Assembly (NCBI GenBank): GCA_947497985.1
Contig: CANMIX010000001.1
Coordinates: 248,001 to 312,000 of the forward strand
Reading direction: 5' to 3'
DNA from: an uncultured Paracoccaceae bacterium
GTDB lineage: Bacteria > Pseudomonadota > Alphaproteobacteria > Rhodobacterales > Rhodobacteraceae
DNA: 64,000 nt
Made by a program: the position numbers and the translations under genes. How positions within the stretch are numbered: position 1 is the stretch's first letter; every line of letters begins with the position of its first letter. Of the stretch, positions 17,730-26,548 are shown piece after piece. The notes beneath the pieces were generated by a model that was given only the letters and a program-made list of their open reading frames with translations, was not told where the DNA came from and did no database searches.

Positions 17730-17744
17730 TTAACATTCGGTTAG
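17730..17744. promoter_or_regulatory. CtrA-like half-site pair between fliF and fliL
   Basis: TTAA (17730-17733), 7 bases, TTAG (17741-17744). It differs by one base from the TTAA-N7-TTAA consensus of CtrA and is centred in the 103-bp divergent gap between fliF and fliL, so it could control both units. CtrA is known to regulate flagella in several Rhodobacteraceae. Confidence 0.45.
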
Positions 17745-17790
17745 TCCATGACGGGTTATGTAGGTGACACACGACGTTTTAGGGATAGCC

Positions 17791-18318
17791 ATGACAGACG
17801 CTGTAGTTGATACAGAAGATGAAGTACCCGCCAAGAAGAGCAAACTGCCCTTGATTATCGGGGCGGTACTTGGACTTGCAGGTGCAGGCGGCGGATTTTT
17901 CGCCGCACAGTCAGGCCTTCTTCCCTTTGGCCAATCAGATGCCGGTTCAGAAGAATCGCATATGGCCAAAGAGGCGCCAGAAGGCGTGGACACAGGTGAG
18001 ACCGCGGAAGAAATCGCCAATCTTGCCTTTATCGACATGGAACCGATTGTGATCTCTCTCCGAAAGGCGAGCGGTCTAAACCATTTGCGGTTCCGTGCTC
18101 AACTTGAAGTCAGCTTGGAACACCAGGCCGAAGTTGAAACAGTCCTCCCAAGGGTTGTCGATGTCCTCAACAGCTATCTCAGAGCTTTGGAGATAGAGGA
18201 TCTGACGGATCCGATGGCGCTACCAAAGCTACGTTCGCAGATGCTGCGGCGGATCAATATTGCAACTGGCCAAGGCCGGGTGCGTGATTTGCTGATAATG
18301 GATTTCGTATTAAACTAG
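17791..18318 (+). CDS. fliL: Flagellar basal-body protein FliL (first copy)
   Basis: Single-span inner-membrane protein that surrounds the stator units and supports motor torque. From ATG 17791 it has 175 residues: a short cytoplasmic N-terminus, a membrane span at about 20-40, an acidic linker and a C-terminal periplasmic domain (FIDMEPIVISL, then LRSQMLRRIN and DLLIMDFVLN), typical of FliL. An upstream ATG at 17764 is in frame, but AGGGA precedes 17791 at good spacing. It heads the unit that continues through the DUF6468-like gene, the motE-like gene and motA. A second FliL-like protein lies at 33667. Confidence 0.9.
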   Translation: MTDAVVDTEDEVPAKKSKLPLIIGAVLGLAGAGGGFFAAQSGLLPFGQSDAGSEESHMAKEAPEGVDTGETAEEIANLAFIDMEPIVISLRKASGLNHLRFRAQLEVSLEHQAEVETVLPRVVDVLNSYLRALEIEDLTDPMALPKLRSQMLRRINIATGQGRVRDLLIMDFVLN

Positions 18319-18327
18319 GAGGACAGG

Positions 18328-18795
18328 ATGGACCTTATTGCAGATATCCTGCTAGCTGCAGGTGCGCTTGGCGCAGGATTTTATTGTTTTGTGCTTTCAC
18401 GCCGTTTGAAAAAGTTCAACAATCTCGAGAAAGGCGTCGGTGGCGCTGTCGCAGTGTTGTCTTCGCAAGTCGATGACCTGAACAAATCACTTCAAGACGC
18501 CCAAACAATTTCCAACAATTCAAGCCAGAAACTGCAGCAACTAACCAGTCGCGCCGATGCTGTTGCTCAACGTTTGGAACTTATGATGGCGTCTATGCAT
18601 GACCTCCCTGCGGAGCAAAATGCACCAATGACGACACAACAAACCGAAGAGACAGATGCACTGGCTGCAGCATATGAGGCAGAAACGCCTGTTGCTTCAA
18701 CGCCTCAACCGACCCCTGAGCCAGAGCCAGAGGAAGTAAAACCCTCCGGTTTGATGTTCGTACGTCACAACCGAAGTCATAGTCAGGTGGCATAA
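18328..18795 (+). CDS. Membrane-anchored coiled-coil protein, DUF6468/PflI-like
   Basis: A 155-residue protein: an N-terminal membrane span (about 3-24), a basic RRLKK stretch, a coiled coil (about 35-95) and a Pro/Glu-rich tail. Length, layout and position directly after fliL match the DUF6468 family seen in alphaproteobacterial flagellar loci, whose Caulobacter member PflI affects flagellum positioning. The family assignment is from memory of that architecture, not from a search. GGAGG lies upstream, and its stop overlaps the next start (TAATG). Confidence 0.65.
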   Translation: MDLIADILLAAGALGAGFYCFVLSRRLKKFNNLEKGVGGAVAVLSSQVDDLNKSLQDAQTISNNSSQKLQQLTSRADAVAQRLELMMASMHDLPAEQNAPMTTQQTEETDALAAAYEAETPVASTPQPTPEPEPEEVKPSGLMFVRHNRSHSQVA

Positions 18796-19397
18796 TGGCA
18801 AAGTCGATTAAGTCAAAAACCAGGTCAGGCGCTCTTTTTGCTCTGGCAGTTCTGCTATTGGGATCTGCCGTCTTGCGCGTCGGCCTTGAAGCCGGCCCCG
18901 CGATTGCTCGGGAAGTCGCCGGGATGGCCAAGGACGAGCATATCGATGAGGCGCATGGCGCCATGGCAAAGTCGCAAATGCCGTCTTCGGCCGAAATGGA
19001 AGCGATGCTGAAGGCTTTCAAACAACGAGAAGAGATGTTGGCGAAACGCGAGACTGAGATCCAAGATCGCATGAAAGCTCTTGAAATCGCTGATCGAGCT
19101 ATCGAACAGAAGTTGGTAGCGCTGGAGCAAGCAGAAGAGAAATTGCGTGAGACGGTTGCGTTGGCGGATGGAGCAACCGAAGAAGACGTGGATCGACTGA
19201 CTTCGGTTTATGAACAGATGAAGCCCAAAGAATCGGCTGCATTGTTCGAAGAAATGGACCCAACTTTTGCCGCCGGTTTCCTAGCTCGGATGAGACCTGA
19301 AGCAGCAGCTGGAATCATGGCCGGTCTCACCCCGGAAGCTGCCTATACCATTAGCGTTGTACTCGCAGGTCGCAACGGTTCCGTACCCAAGGAATAA
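18795..19397 (+). CDS. MotE-like flagellar periplasmic protein
   Basis: A 200-residue protein with an N-terminal membrane anchor (about 12-30), a long charged coiled coil (about 70-130) and a C-terminal helical domain (KPKESAALFEEMDPTFAAGFLARM) of the MgtE-N/FliG-like superhelix type. In Sinorhizobium, MotE has this layout and acts as a chaperone for the stator-associated protein MotC in the periplasm. It lies between the DUF6468-like gene and motA, supporting a motor-related role. Exact partner is unknown because no motC is seen. Confidence 0.7.
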   Translation: MAKSIKSKTRSGALFALAVLLLGSAVLRVGLEAGPAIAREVAGMAKDEHIDEAHGAMAKSQMPSSAEMEAMLKAFKQREEMLAKRETEIQDRMKALEIADRAIEQKLVALEQAEEKLRETVALADGATEEDVDRLTSVYEQMKPKESAALFEEMDPTFAAGFLARMRPEAAAGIMAGLTPEAAYTISVVLAGRNGSVPKE

Positions 19398-19475
19398 TTT
19401 GGGCGCTGACGCTCAACCTTTGTTAAGGCGACTCAGGTTACCCTCTTTGAACATGCGAATTATTGGAGTGGACCT

Positions 19476-20345
19476 ATGATCGGCATTGTAGGTATTGCCA
19501 CCATCTTTGTGATGGTGTTCGGGGGATACCTCGCGGCGGGCGGTAAGATGGGAATTATCATCAAAGCGCTCCCATTTGAAATGATGATGATCGGCGGGGC
19601 CGCTGTTGGCGCCTTTCTGATCAGCAATGACATGGGCGGCGTTAAACACACCGTCGCAGACATTGGCAAAGTATTCAAAGGCCCCAAATGGAAACATGAC
19701 GATTACCGGGATCTATTGTGCCTGCTGTTTGCGCTGATCCGCATCCAAAAGGCCAACCCGGTAGAGGTCGAACAACATATTGAAGATCCAGAGAATTCCT
19801 CGATCTTCAACAAATACCCCAAGATCCTGGCGGACAAAGAAGCGGTCAACCTGATCTCTGACACCATGCGTTCAGCATCGATGAACTATGATGATCCGCA
19901 TCAGGTGGAAGAAGTGCTTGAAAAACGGATCGAAGCAAACATGCACCACGCACTGCATTCCAGTCACGCGCTCCAAGCGGTTGCCGATGGTTTGCCTGCT
20001 CTTGGAATTGTTGCGGCGGTTTTGGGTGTTATTAAAACCATGGCCTCCATCGACCAACCACCAGAAGTTCTGGGGAAGATGATCGGTGGCGCGCTTGTGG
20101 GTACCTTCCTTGGGGTTTTCTTGGCTTACGGCTTCTTTGGTCCCTTTGCGGGCAAGGTGAAATCCGTGGTCGAAGAAGACGGTCATTTCTACCAGCTCAT
20201 CCGTGAAGTTCTGGTGGCCAACCTGCACAACCACGCAGCAGCCATCTGTATTGAAGTCGGGCGTCAGAACACGCCTTCCCATTTCCGGCCCGGGTTCTCT
20301 GAGCTGGAAGAAGCCTTGAAATCGGTGAAACAGGACGCAGCATGA
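19476..20345 (+). CDS. motA: Flagellar motor stator protein MotA
   Basis: Proton-channel stator subunit with four membrane spans: two at the N-terminus (about 1-50), a large cytoplasmic loop, and two near 165-220. Conserved blocks include GGYLAAGGKMGIII, the loop region with charged residues that contact FliG, and LPALGIVAAVLGVIKTM. The 289 residues are the usual length. motB normally follows motA, but here the next gene is a large secreted protein, so motB is elsewhere. GGAG lies upstream, and the stop overlaps the next start (ATGA). Confidence 0.96.
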   Translation: MIGIVGIATIFVMVFGGYLAAGGKMGIIIKALPFEMMMIGGAAVGAFLISNDMGGVKHTVADIGKVFKGPKWKHDDYRDLLCLLFALIRIQKANPVEVEQHIEDPENSSIFNKYPKILADKEAVNLISDTMRSASMNYDDPHQVEEVLEKRIEANMHHALHSSHALQAVADGLPALGIVAAVLGVIKTMASIDQPPEVLGKMIGGALVGTFLGVFLAYGFFGPFAGKVKSVVEEDGHFYQLIREVLVANLHNHAAAICIEVGRQNTPSHFRPGFSELEEALKSVKQDAA

Positions 20346-22774
20346 ATTGGCGCGCTCTTACAATTGCATTTTGTCTTTCAGCGGCTTCAACCGCTCAAGC
20401 CGAAACAATTGTGGCCCGGTCTGGCGAGCATGACGGCTTTTCCCGCCTTGTCATGCGTCTGCCGGACGGAGCCGACTGGTCACTTACCCAGAACGGGAAC
20501 AGTGGCACCCTGAACATTGACGCACCAGACGTCGTATATGACACGTCACAGGTTTTCGGACTAATTCCGCGGACGCGTCTGAAGTCTCTCAGGCAAACTG
20601 GACCGGGACAGCCTTTGCGTTTGGAAATGGCATGTGATTGCCAATTACAATCTCATGTAATGAGCAATGGCTACCTCGTGATCGATGTTCGGGGAACCGC
20701 GAATTCGTCAACTCAGACTGCTCAAGCGACTGGCTCATATACGCCCAGCTCGACTGTTTTACCTCTTCTCCCCGCAACGCCACCTTCGGCAGGATATCGT
20801 TTTACTCTTTCCGACGCCGATATCAGCTCGTCGCGTTTCACTACGAATTTGAAGTCGGCGTTGGAAACTGAGAATACTCTCATTCGCCCTAAAGCCGAGC
20901 CACTAGAAGTTGTAGATGTTGTTTCAGAGCCCGAACAATCACTCGATCTTCCTGTCGTCGCAAATGAAGTCGAGGCAGAGAGTTCCGTACCGTCGACCTT
21001 AGCTACGCAAAATGGGTTGATTTCTGATTCGGACCTGTTGGACATGGAAGAAGCAGCTCGAACGGCTGCCGTAAACGAGTCCGAGCGTCGTCTTTTACAA
21101 CAGATCGGCCGAGCAACCAATCAAGGTCTGCTGGATTTGGTCGTAACTGAAGTCGAGAACAGCAATGGTCAATCTATTGTTGACCCGCTTGGCACAAACG
21201 ACCGTCCTTTGAATCCCTTAGACCACCTTTCGGTCACGACGGCTATTGACCGGGAAACTGGTCTATTTGTGCGTCAGCCGGACGAAACAACGGATCACTT
21301 ATGCTACGCTGACATGGAAGTCGCTGTTCACAAATGGGGCACCGATAAACCATTCTCCGTTCAAATTTCCGAACTGCGAAACAAACTGGTTATGGAGTTC
21401 GACGAGTTCAATGAAGAAAAGATTCTCGATTTAGCAAAAACATATCTGTTCTTCGGTTTTGGTGTTGAAGCGCGTTCAACCCTTTCTTTGCTGCAGGATG
21501 GACCAGGAACTCCGGGCAACCTTGCTGTTCTTCAAGCTATAGCCGACATTTTAGATGGTAAACCAATGCCAATCAACAATGCCTTCGCTGGCCAACAAGC
21601 TTGCGAAGGTCATTCGGCATTCTGGTCTGCTTTGGCGGATGGCGAAATAAAACGGGACGCAAACACAGATGCGATCCAACAAGCCTATGCGATGTTACCA
21701 GCTCATTTACGCGTACATCTTGGCCCCAAAATTTCGACGCTTTTTTCGAAACTTGGTGAAAAACACATGGCAGAAGCCACATTGCGTTCCGTTGAAAGAG
21801 CAGGTGTAGACGACGTCCCGGAGATCAACCTTGCGGAAGCTGCTTTAGCTGAACTTGACGGCGACACTGATACCGTAGTTGAAGAATTAGCCGAAGAAGT
21901 TGCCGAACGGTCCGAGAATACACCTAAAGCCCTGATCGACTTGATTAACCTTCACTACGAAGAACGCCGCGCGTTATCTCCAGATGTCCCGGAGCTGGTC
22001 GGATCGTATGAATTGGAGAACAGGGATACAGATCTAGGTCCTGAATTGCGTCTAGCAGAAGTAGTTTCCCTCGCGCTTGAAGGGCGCTTTGAAGAGGCTT
22101 TTGGTGAATTAGAACGGCTGGAGAAACAAGACGGCCCAGTGGCAAAAGCAAAAGCGTTTGAGCCTTTGATGACGCTTCTGACTGAACGTGCCAGCGATGT
22201 TAGCTTCCTTCACTACGGACTAACTTTCAGCGAAGAAGCGACGCAAGCTGAAGCCGCTCCGGTGGTAGACCTGATGGCACGCCGCATGTTGGATTTAGGC
22301 TTTGCAAACCATGCACGCACTTTGCTGCAAAAGGATGCGCTGAAAGAACCAACCCGTGAACGCCGGTTGATGTTGGCTGAGGCTGCCGTCTCGCTGAGTG
22401 AGCCAGAGAAAGCTCTCGCGGCTCTCGAAGGGCTGGACAGTTCTATGGCCAACACATTGCGCGCGCGCGCATTTTGGCTGGACGGAAACTTTAATCAAGC
22501 CAGCGAAGTGCTGCTGGAAGAAGATCAAACAGACGAAGCGGCAAGGGGCTTCTGGTTGTCAGAAAACTATCAAGCAATAAGTGGGATCGACGGTGCCGCC
22601 GAGGCTGGTTATGGCGCGGTTGCGTCTGTGACGACCGAAATCGGAAGGGTGGCAGCAGATCCGGACGGGCTTCCACCACTAGCAGAAGCACGCGCTTTGA
22701 TGGAAACAAGTCAGGGCACTCGAGACCACATTCAAGAGTTGCTGTCACGAGTGGGTTCAACCCCAACTCAATAA
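20342..22774 (+). CDS. Large secreted protein of the flagellar block, function unknown
   Basis: An 810-residue protein I cannot name. A signal peptide (1-21, cleaved near AQA) is followed by a beta-rich N-terminal domain (about 22-125) and a low-complexity linker. A long C-terminal half (about 350-800) is rich in Ala, Leu and Glu with repeated helix pairs, like a TPR-type solenoid. It overlaps motA by 4 bases and is followed by a strong hairpin, so it is translated with the motor genes. A periplasmic scaffold for the motor or export apparatus is the natural guess, but nothing in the sequence proves it. Confidence 0.75.
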   Translation: MNWRALTIAFCLSAASTAQAETIVARSGEHDGFSRLVMRLPDGADWSLTQNGNSGTLNIDAPDVVYDTSQVFGLIPRTRLKSLRQTGPGQPLRLEMACDCQLQSHVMSNGYLVIDVRGTANSSTQTAQATGSYTPSSTVLPLLPATPPSAGYRFTLSDADISSSRFTTNLKSALETENTLIRPKAEPLEVVDVVSEPEQSLDLPVVANEVEAESSVPSTLATQNGLISDSDLLDMEEAARTAAVNESERRLLQQIGRATNQGLLDLVVTEVENSNGQSIVDPLGTNDRPLNPLDHLSVTTAIDRETGLFVRQPDETTDHLCYADMEVAVHKWGTDKPFSVQISELRNKLVMEFDEFNEEKILDLAKTYLFFGFGVEARSTLSLLQDGPGTPGNLAVLQAIADILDGKPMPINNAFAGQQACEGHSAFWSALADGEIKRDANTDAIQQAYAMLPAHLRVHLGPKISTLFSKLGEKHMAEATLRSVERAGVDDVPEINLAEAALAELDGDTDTVVEELAEEVAERSENTPKALIDLINLHYEERRALSPDVPELVGSYELENRDTDLGPELRLAEVVSLALEGRFEEAFGELERLEKQDGPVAKAKAFEPLMTLLTERASDVSFLHYGLTFSEEATQAEAAPVVDLMARRMLDLGFANHARTLLQKDALKEPTRERRLMLAEAAVSLSEPEKALAALEGLDSSMANTLRARAFWLDGNFNQASEVLLEEDQTDEAARGFWLSENYQAISGIDGAAEAGYGAVASVTTEIGRVAADPDGLPPLAEARALMETSQGTRDHIQELLSRVGSTPTQ

Positions 22775-22794
22775 CTTGCGCTTGGCGAACTACG

Positions 22795-22832
22795 GATAAC
22801 CCGGCCGTCGTTAAACCGACGGCCGGGTTATC
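22795..22832 (+). terminator. Strong 16-bp perfect inverted repeat after the motA unit
   Basis: A perfect 16-bp stem (from GATAACCCGGCC, closing with GGCCGGGTTATC) with a 6-base TTAAAC loop lies 20 bp after the 810-residue gene. The T-run is weak. It probably ends or trims the fliL-motA transcript before the muramidase gene. Confidence 0.7.
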
Positions 22833-22894
22833 AATTGTAACGGTTTGTAAATTTTCAAAATCTATTCTGAGCCTAGGGTGAAACCTGAATTGGA

Positions 22895-23665
22895 ATGGGC
22901 AGAATGCCGTTATATAAGACTCTTTTCTTGAGGGTAAATCTTTACCGTCGGCTTCGCCCTGCGACGCAAGCGTTCATCTGCTTGGTCGCCATGGCGTCAA
23001 CGGCGTCCGCGCGTGAGCAGGCGTCCTCTATCGCGAGCCTTTGTGATTTGGCGGCGCAACAAGCCGCACAAGATCAAGGCATCCCCATAGATGTCATGCG
23101 CACCATAACACGAACGGAGACTGGGCGCGGCGGCAAAAATGGTCTTCAACCCTGGCCGTGGACCGTGAATATGGAAGGTGCCGGTAAATGGTTCGACACC
23201 GAGAATGAAGCACGCCAATATGCCATTGCTCATTTCGACCGTGGCGCGCGTAGTTTTGATGTGGGTTGCTTTCAAATAAACTACCGTTGGCACGGGCATG
23301 CCTTTGAGTCGATCGACCAAATGTTCAACCCGGTCGTAAACGCCCAATATGCCGCGCGTTTCTTGAATGAACTCTATGAAGAGTTCGGTAACTGGTCGCA
23401 AGCGGCAGGTGCATACCACTCACGCACACCTAAATATGCAAAAAAATATGCCGCTAGGTTTGATCGAATTCGCACGAACCTCGGACCGGTCACAGCCATT
23501 GCATCGCTTCCCCGATCACAGCGGCAAAAAGCGGTTTTCGGAGCTCCGCTGCCGCTCACAGCCGTACACAATCCCGGTCCCTTGGTGGCCCAGGGAGCAG
23601 TACGAATGGGGTCGCTTGTACCCATCGATGGCGCGGCTTCTCGCGCTCTGATCCCCTTAAACTAA
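22895..23665 (+). CDS. Lytic transglycosylase (flagellar muramidase type)
   Basis: Exported SLT-family enzyme that cuts peptidoglycan to let the flagellar rod pass. The N-terminal signal ends near residue 39. The catalytic Glu75 (TRTETGRGG) is followed by GCFQINYRWHG near 125 and AAGAYHSR near 167, all SLT motifs. Many alphaproteobacteria use a separate muramidase such as SltF because their FlgJ lacks the enzyme domain, which fits its place just before flhA. The 256 residues include a short non-catalytic tail. Two ATGs are possible (22895 or 22904). Confidence 0.88.
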   Translation: MGRMPLYKTLFLRVNLYRRLRPATQAFICLVAMASTASAREQASSIASLCDLAAQQAAQDQGIPIDVMRTITRTETGRGGKNGLQPWPWTVNMEGAGKWFDTENEARQYAIAHFDRGARSFDVGCFQINYRWHGHAFESIDQMFNPVVNAQYAARFLNELYEEFGNWSQAAGAYHSRTPKYAKKYAARFDRIRTNLGPVTAIASLPRSQRQKAVFGAPLPLTAVHNPGPLVAQGAVRMGSLVPIDGAASRALIPLN

Positions 23666-23678
23666 AGAGAGCTAATCC

Positions 23679-25772
23679 GTGCCTAAATTGAGTATACAGC
23701 AGGTTTTCAGCCCAACGGTTTTGCTTGCGATCGCACTGATGGCGATCATTGTCATGATGATTTTGCCAGTTCCCGCGTGGGTTTTGGACGTCGGGCTGGC
23801 AACTTCTTTTGCGCTGGCGATTTTGATTTTCACGATCACTTTGTTCATCGAGCGACCGCTAGACTTTTCGTCCTTTCCGACGATCCTCTTGGCGTCATTG
23901 ATGCTACGCTTGTCGCTCAATGTCTCGTCGACAAAACTTATCATTGGCCAGGGTCATACCGGTACAGATGCTGCAGGCAACGTCATTCAAGGCTTTGCCC
24001 AGTTTGTAATGGGTGGCAACGTATTCCTTGGGTTGGTAATTTTCGGTGTTTTGCTCATCGTGAACTTTATGGTGATCACCAAAGGTGCGGCACGTATGGC
24101 AGAAGTCGGAGCGCGCTTTGCTCTTGACGGGATGCCCGGCAAACAATTGGCGATTGACGCAGACATGAGTGCCGGCGCAATCGATCATGCAACCGCAAAA
24201 GAGCGCCGTGAGCTGGAACAAAAGGAAACCACATTCTTTGGTTCGCTCGACGGTGCTTCCAAGTTTGTAAAAGGCGATGCTGTCGCAGGCTTATTGATTA
24301 CCATTTTGAACCTGCTAGTCGGATTGATCATGGGCCTGTTGGTCCACGATATGCAGCTGTCTGATGCATTCGAAACCTATACCATTCTGACCGTGGGCGA
24401 CGGGCTCGTATCTCAAATTCCATCTGTGATTATCTCCATCGCGGCAGCGCTTTTGCTTGCCCGTGGGGGCGCCACGGGAACAACAGATAACGCACTGTTG
24501 GCTCAGTTTGCCGGTCACCCCGGCGCATTGGCGACAGTTGCTGTCTTGATGGCTCTGTTTGCCCTTGTACCCGGTCTTCCCTTCGTTCCGTTTATGATGG
24601 GCGCAGCAGGTTTGGGATATGCAGCCTATCACATTCAACAAAAAGCGATGGCAGAGGAAGAAGCCGCCGTTGATGAACAGATCGAAGAAACCGCGAAACC
24701 ATCAGAAGCACGTCCGTTGGGGGACATTCTTGATCTGGATGACCTACACTTAGAGTTTGCACCCGATTTGGTGAGTATGGTTCTAGATGCTGGGACCGGC
24801 CTAGATGCCAGAATTGCCAACATGCGTACACATGTTGCCACGTCATTTGGCTTAATCCTGCCAGAAATCCGGCTCAGCGATCAGGCAGAACTCGAACCGG
24901 GCACCTATATGATTAAGGTCCATGGCGTCGAACAAGCGCGTGGTGTGTTGCGCCCTGATATGGTGTTAGCACTTATGCCGGATCAGCATGATTCCTTGCC
25001 GCCAGGACCTGATGTCACCGAACCGGTTTATGGCGCTCCCGCAAGATGGGTGTCCAGCAAGCACGGAGAACAAGCGAATATGATGGGTGCTACGGTTGTT
25101 GCACCGGCCGAAATTCTTGCCACCCATCTTTTAGAGATTATTAAGCTCAACTTCCCACGGTTGTTAACCCTCAAGTCCTTGCGTCGCCTTCTCAATGAGA
25201 TGACAGAACTGACCGATGGGTTCCGTGCAGAAGCGAACCGAAAGCTGCTGGATGAACTCGTACCAGATAAAGTGCCAATCGACTCTCTGCATTCCGTACT
25301 GCGCCTCTTGCTAGAAGAACGTGTATCGATCCGAAATATGCCCCTCATTTTGGAGGCAATCGCCGAGGCGCGCGTACATACCACTTTGCCAGAAAACATC
25401 TGCGAGCATGTGCGTCAGCGACTGGGTTTCCAGCTGGTGGCGGAAATGAAACGCGGCGACGGAACGATTCCATTGGTCCAATTGGCGCCCGAATGGGAAG
25501 AAATTTTTGCGACTTACCAAGTGGATGCGCAAGGGTCGGGTCTGGATATTGCGCTGCCGCCGGATCAATTCAACAAACTCGCGGACGGGCTGAATGACCG
25601 GTTGGTTCAAACCACTGAACAGGGGATCACAGCGGCGGTTGTGACATCGACGCGGCGTCGCAGGTATCTAAAGACTATTCTAAAATCCCGTGGCGTCACG
25701 AATCCGGTGCTTTCCTTTGAAGAGATCGGGTTGGAAGCTCAACCGTCATTGGTTGGCCTCGTCTCGGCATGA
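23679..25772 (+). CDS. flhA: Flagellar export protein FlhA
   Basis: Largest subunit of the flagellar type III export gate; it uses the proton gradient and docks substrates and chaperones. The 697 residues have an N-terminal part with about eight spans (residues 1-310), including the conserved loop near GAARMAEVGARFALDGMPGK, and a C-terminal cytoplasmic domain (about 345-690). It starts 13 bp after the muramidase gene and overlaps fliR by 4 bases, giving the unit flhA-fliR-flhB. Confidence 0.97.
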   Translation: MPKLSIQQVFSPTVLLAIALMAIIVMMILPVPAWVLDVGLATSFALAILIFTITLFIERPLDFSSFPTILLASLMLRLSLNVSSTKLIIGQGHTGTDAAGNVIQGFAQFVMGGNVFLGLVIFGVLLIVNFMVITKGAARMAEVGARFALDGMPGKQLAIDADMSAGAIDHATAKERRELEQKETTFFGSLDGASKFVKGDAVAGLLITILNLLVGLIMGLLVHDMQLSDAFETYTILTVGDGLVSQIPSVIISIAAALLLARGGATGTTDNALLAQFAGHPGALATVAVLMALFALVPGLPFVPFMMGAAGLGYAAYHIQQKAMAEEEAAVDEQIEETAKPSEARPLGDILDLDDLHLEFAPDLVSMVLDAGTGLDARIANMRTHVATSFGLILPEIRLSDQAELEPGTYMIKVHGVEQARGVLRPDMVLALMPDQHDSLPPGPDVTEPVYGAPARWVSSKHGEQANMMGATVVAPAEILATHLLEIIKLNFPRLLTLKSLRRLLNEMTELTDGFRAEANRKLLDELVPDKVPIDSLHSVLRLLLEERVSIRNMPLILEAIAEARVHTTLPENICEHVRQRLGFQLVAEMKRGDGTIPLVQLAPEWEEIFATYQVDAQGSGLDIALPPDQFNKLADGLNDRLVQTTEQGITAAVVTSTRRRRYLKTILKSRGVTNPVLSFEEIGLEAQPSLVGLVSA

Positions 25773-26548
25773 CGTTTGAATTTCTACCGCCCGAACTGGT
25801 CGCCCTTTTGGGAGCAGGGTTCTGGCACGCGGCTATTGTTTTTTTAAGACTGGGAGCAATGGTCGCAACTCTGCCGGGCGTAGGAGAAGAGTTTGTTCCC
25901 AAGAATGTTAAACTTGTCGTCGCAATCGTCTTCACCTTGGTCGTTGCGCCATCAATACCCATACAACCGACCCCGAACAGCGTTTTGCTCTATGGCGGTC
26001 TGGCGGCAAGCGAAGCGATTATTGGGCTGGCGCTGGGTTTCAGCGTCAGATTATTCATCCTTACGCTCCAAACAGCCGGTTCCATCGCCGCCCAAAGTAC
26101 GTCGCTGTCTCAAGCATTCGGCGGCCTTGGGGCAGAACCGATGCCTGCAATTGGTAGTTTTTTGGTTTTTGCCGGAACAGCCTTCGCCGTAATGATGGGG
26201 CTACACATAAAAGTCGCAGAGTTTATGATCCAATCCTATCAGCTCTTTCCCGTGGGTAAGTTTCCCCCAGCAGCCGAGATCACACCCTGGATAATTACAA
26301 GGGTCTCGCAAAGTTTCTCAATGTCCTTCGCACTAGCGGCACCCTTTGTAATCACTTCGGTCATCTATAATTTCACACTGGGCTTCATCAGTCGGGCGAT
26401 GCCGCAATTGATGGTCGCGATCGTAGGTGCGCCCGTCATCACCTTTGGCGGCATGTTCATTCTAATGGTCGCGAGTCCCATGATCCTAATGCATTGGGCA
26501 GAAGTCTTTTTTGGCTTTTTTGACGACCCGACAGGAGGCGCTCGATGA
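25769..26548 (+). CDS. fliR: Flagellar export gate protein FliR
   Basis: Membrane subunit of the export channel with FliP and FliQ. The 259 residues are nearly all hydrophobic, with the FliR block LGFSVRLFILTLQTAGSIAAQ. It overlaps flhA and flhB by 4 bases at each end (ATGA), so the three are translationally coupled. Confidence 0.95.
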   Translation: MTFEFLPPELVALLGAGFWHAAIVFLRLGAMVATLPGVGEEFVPKNVKLVVAIVFTLVVAPSIPIQPTPNSVLLYGGLAASEAIIGLALGFSVRLFILTLQTAGSIAAQSTSLSQAFGGLGAEPMPAIGSFLVFAGTAFAVMMGLHIKVAEFMIQSYQLFPVGKFPPAAEITPWIITRVSQSFSMSFALAAPFVITSVIYNFTLGFISRAMPQLMVAIVGAPVITFGGMFILMVASPMILMHWAEVFFGFFDDPTGGAR

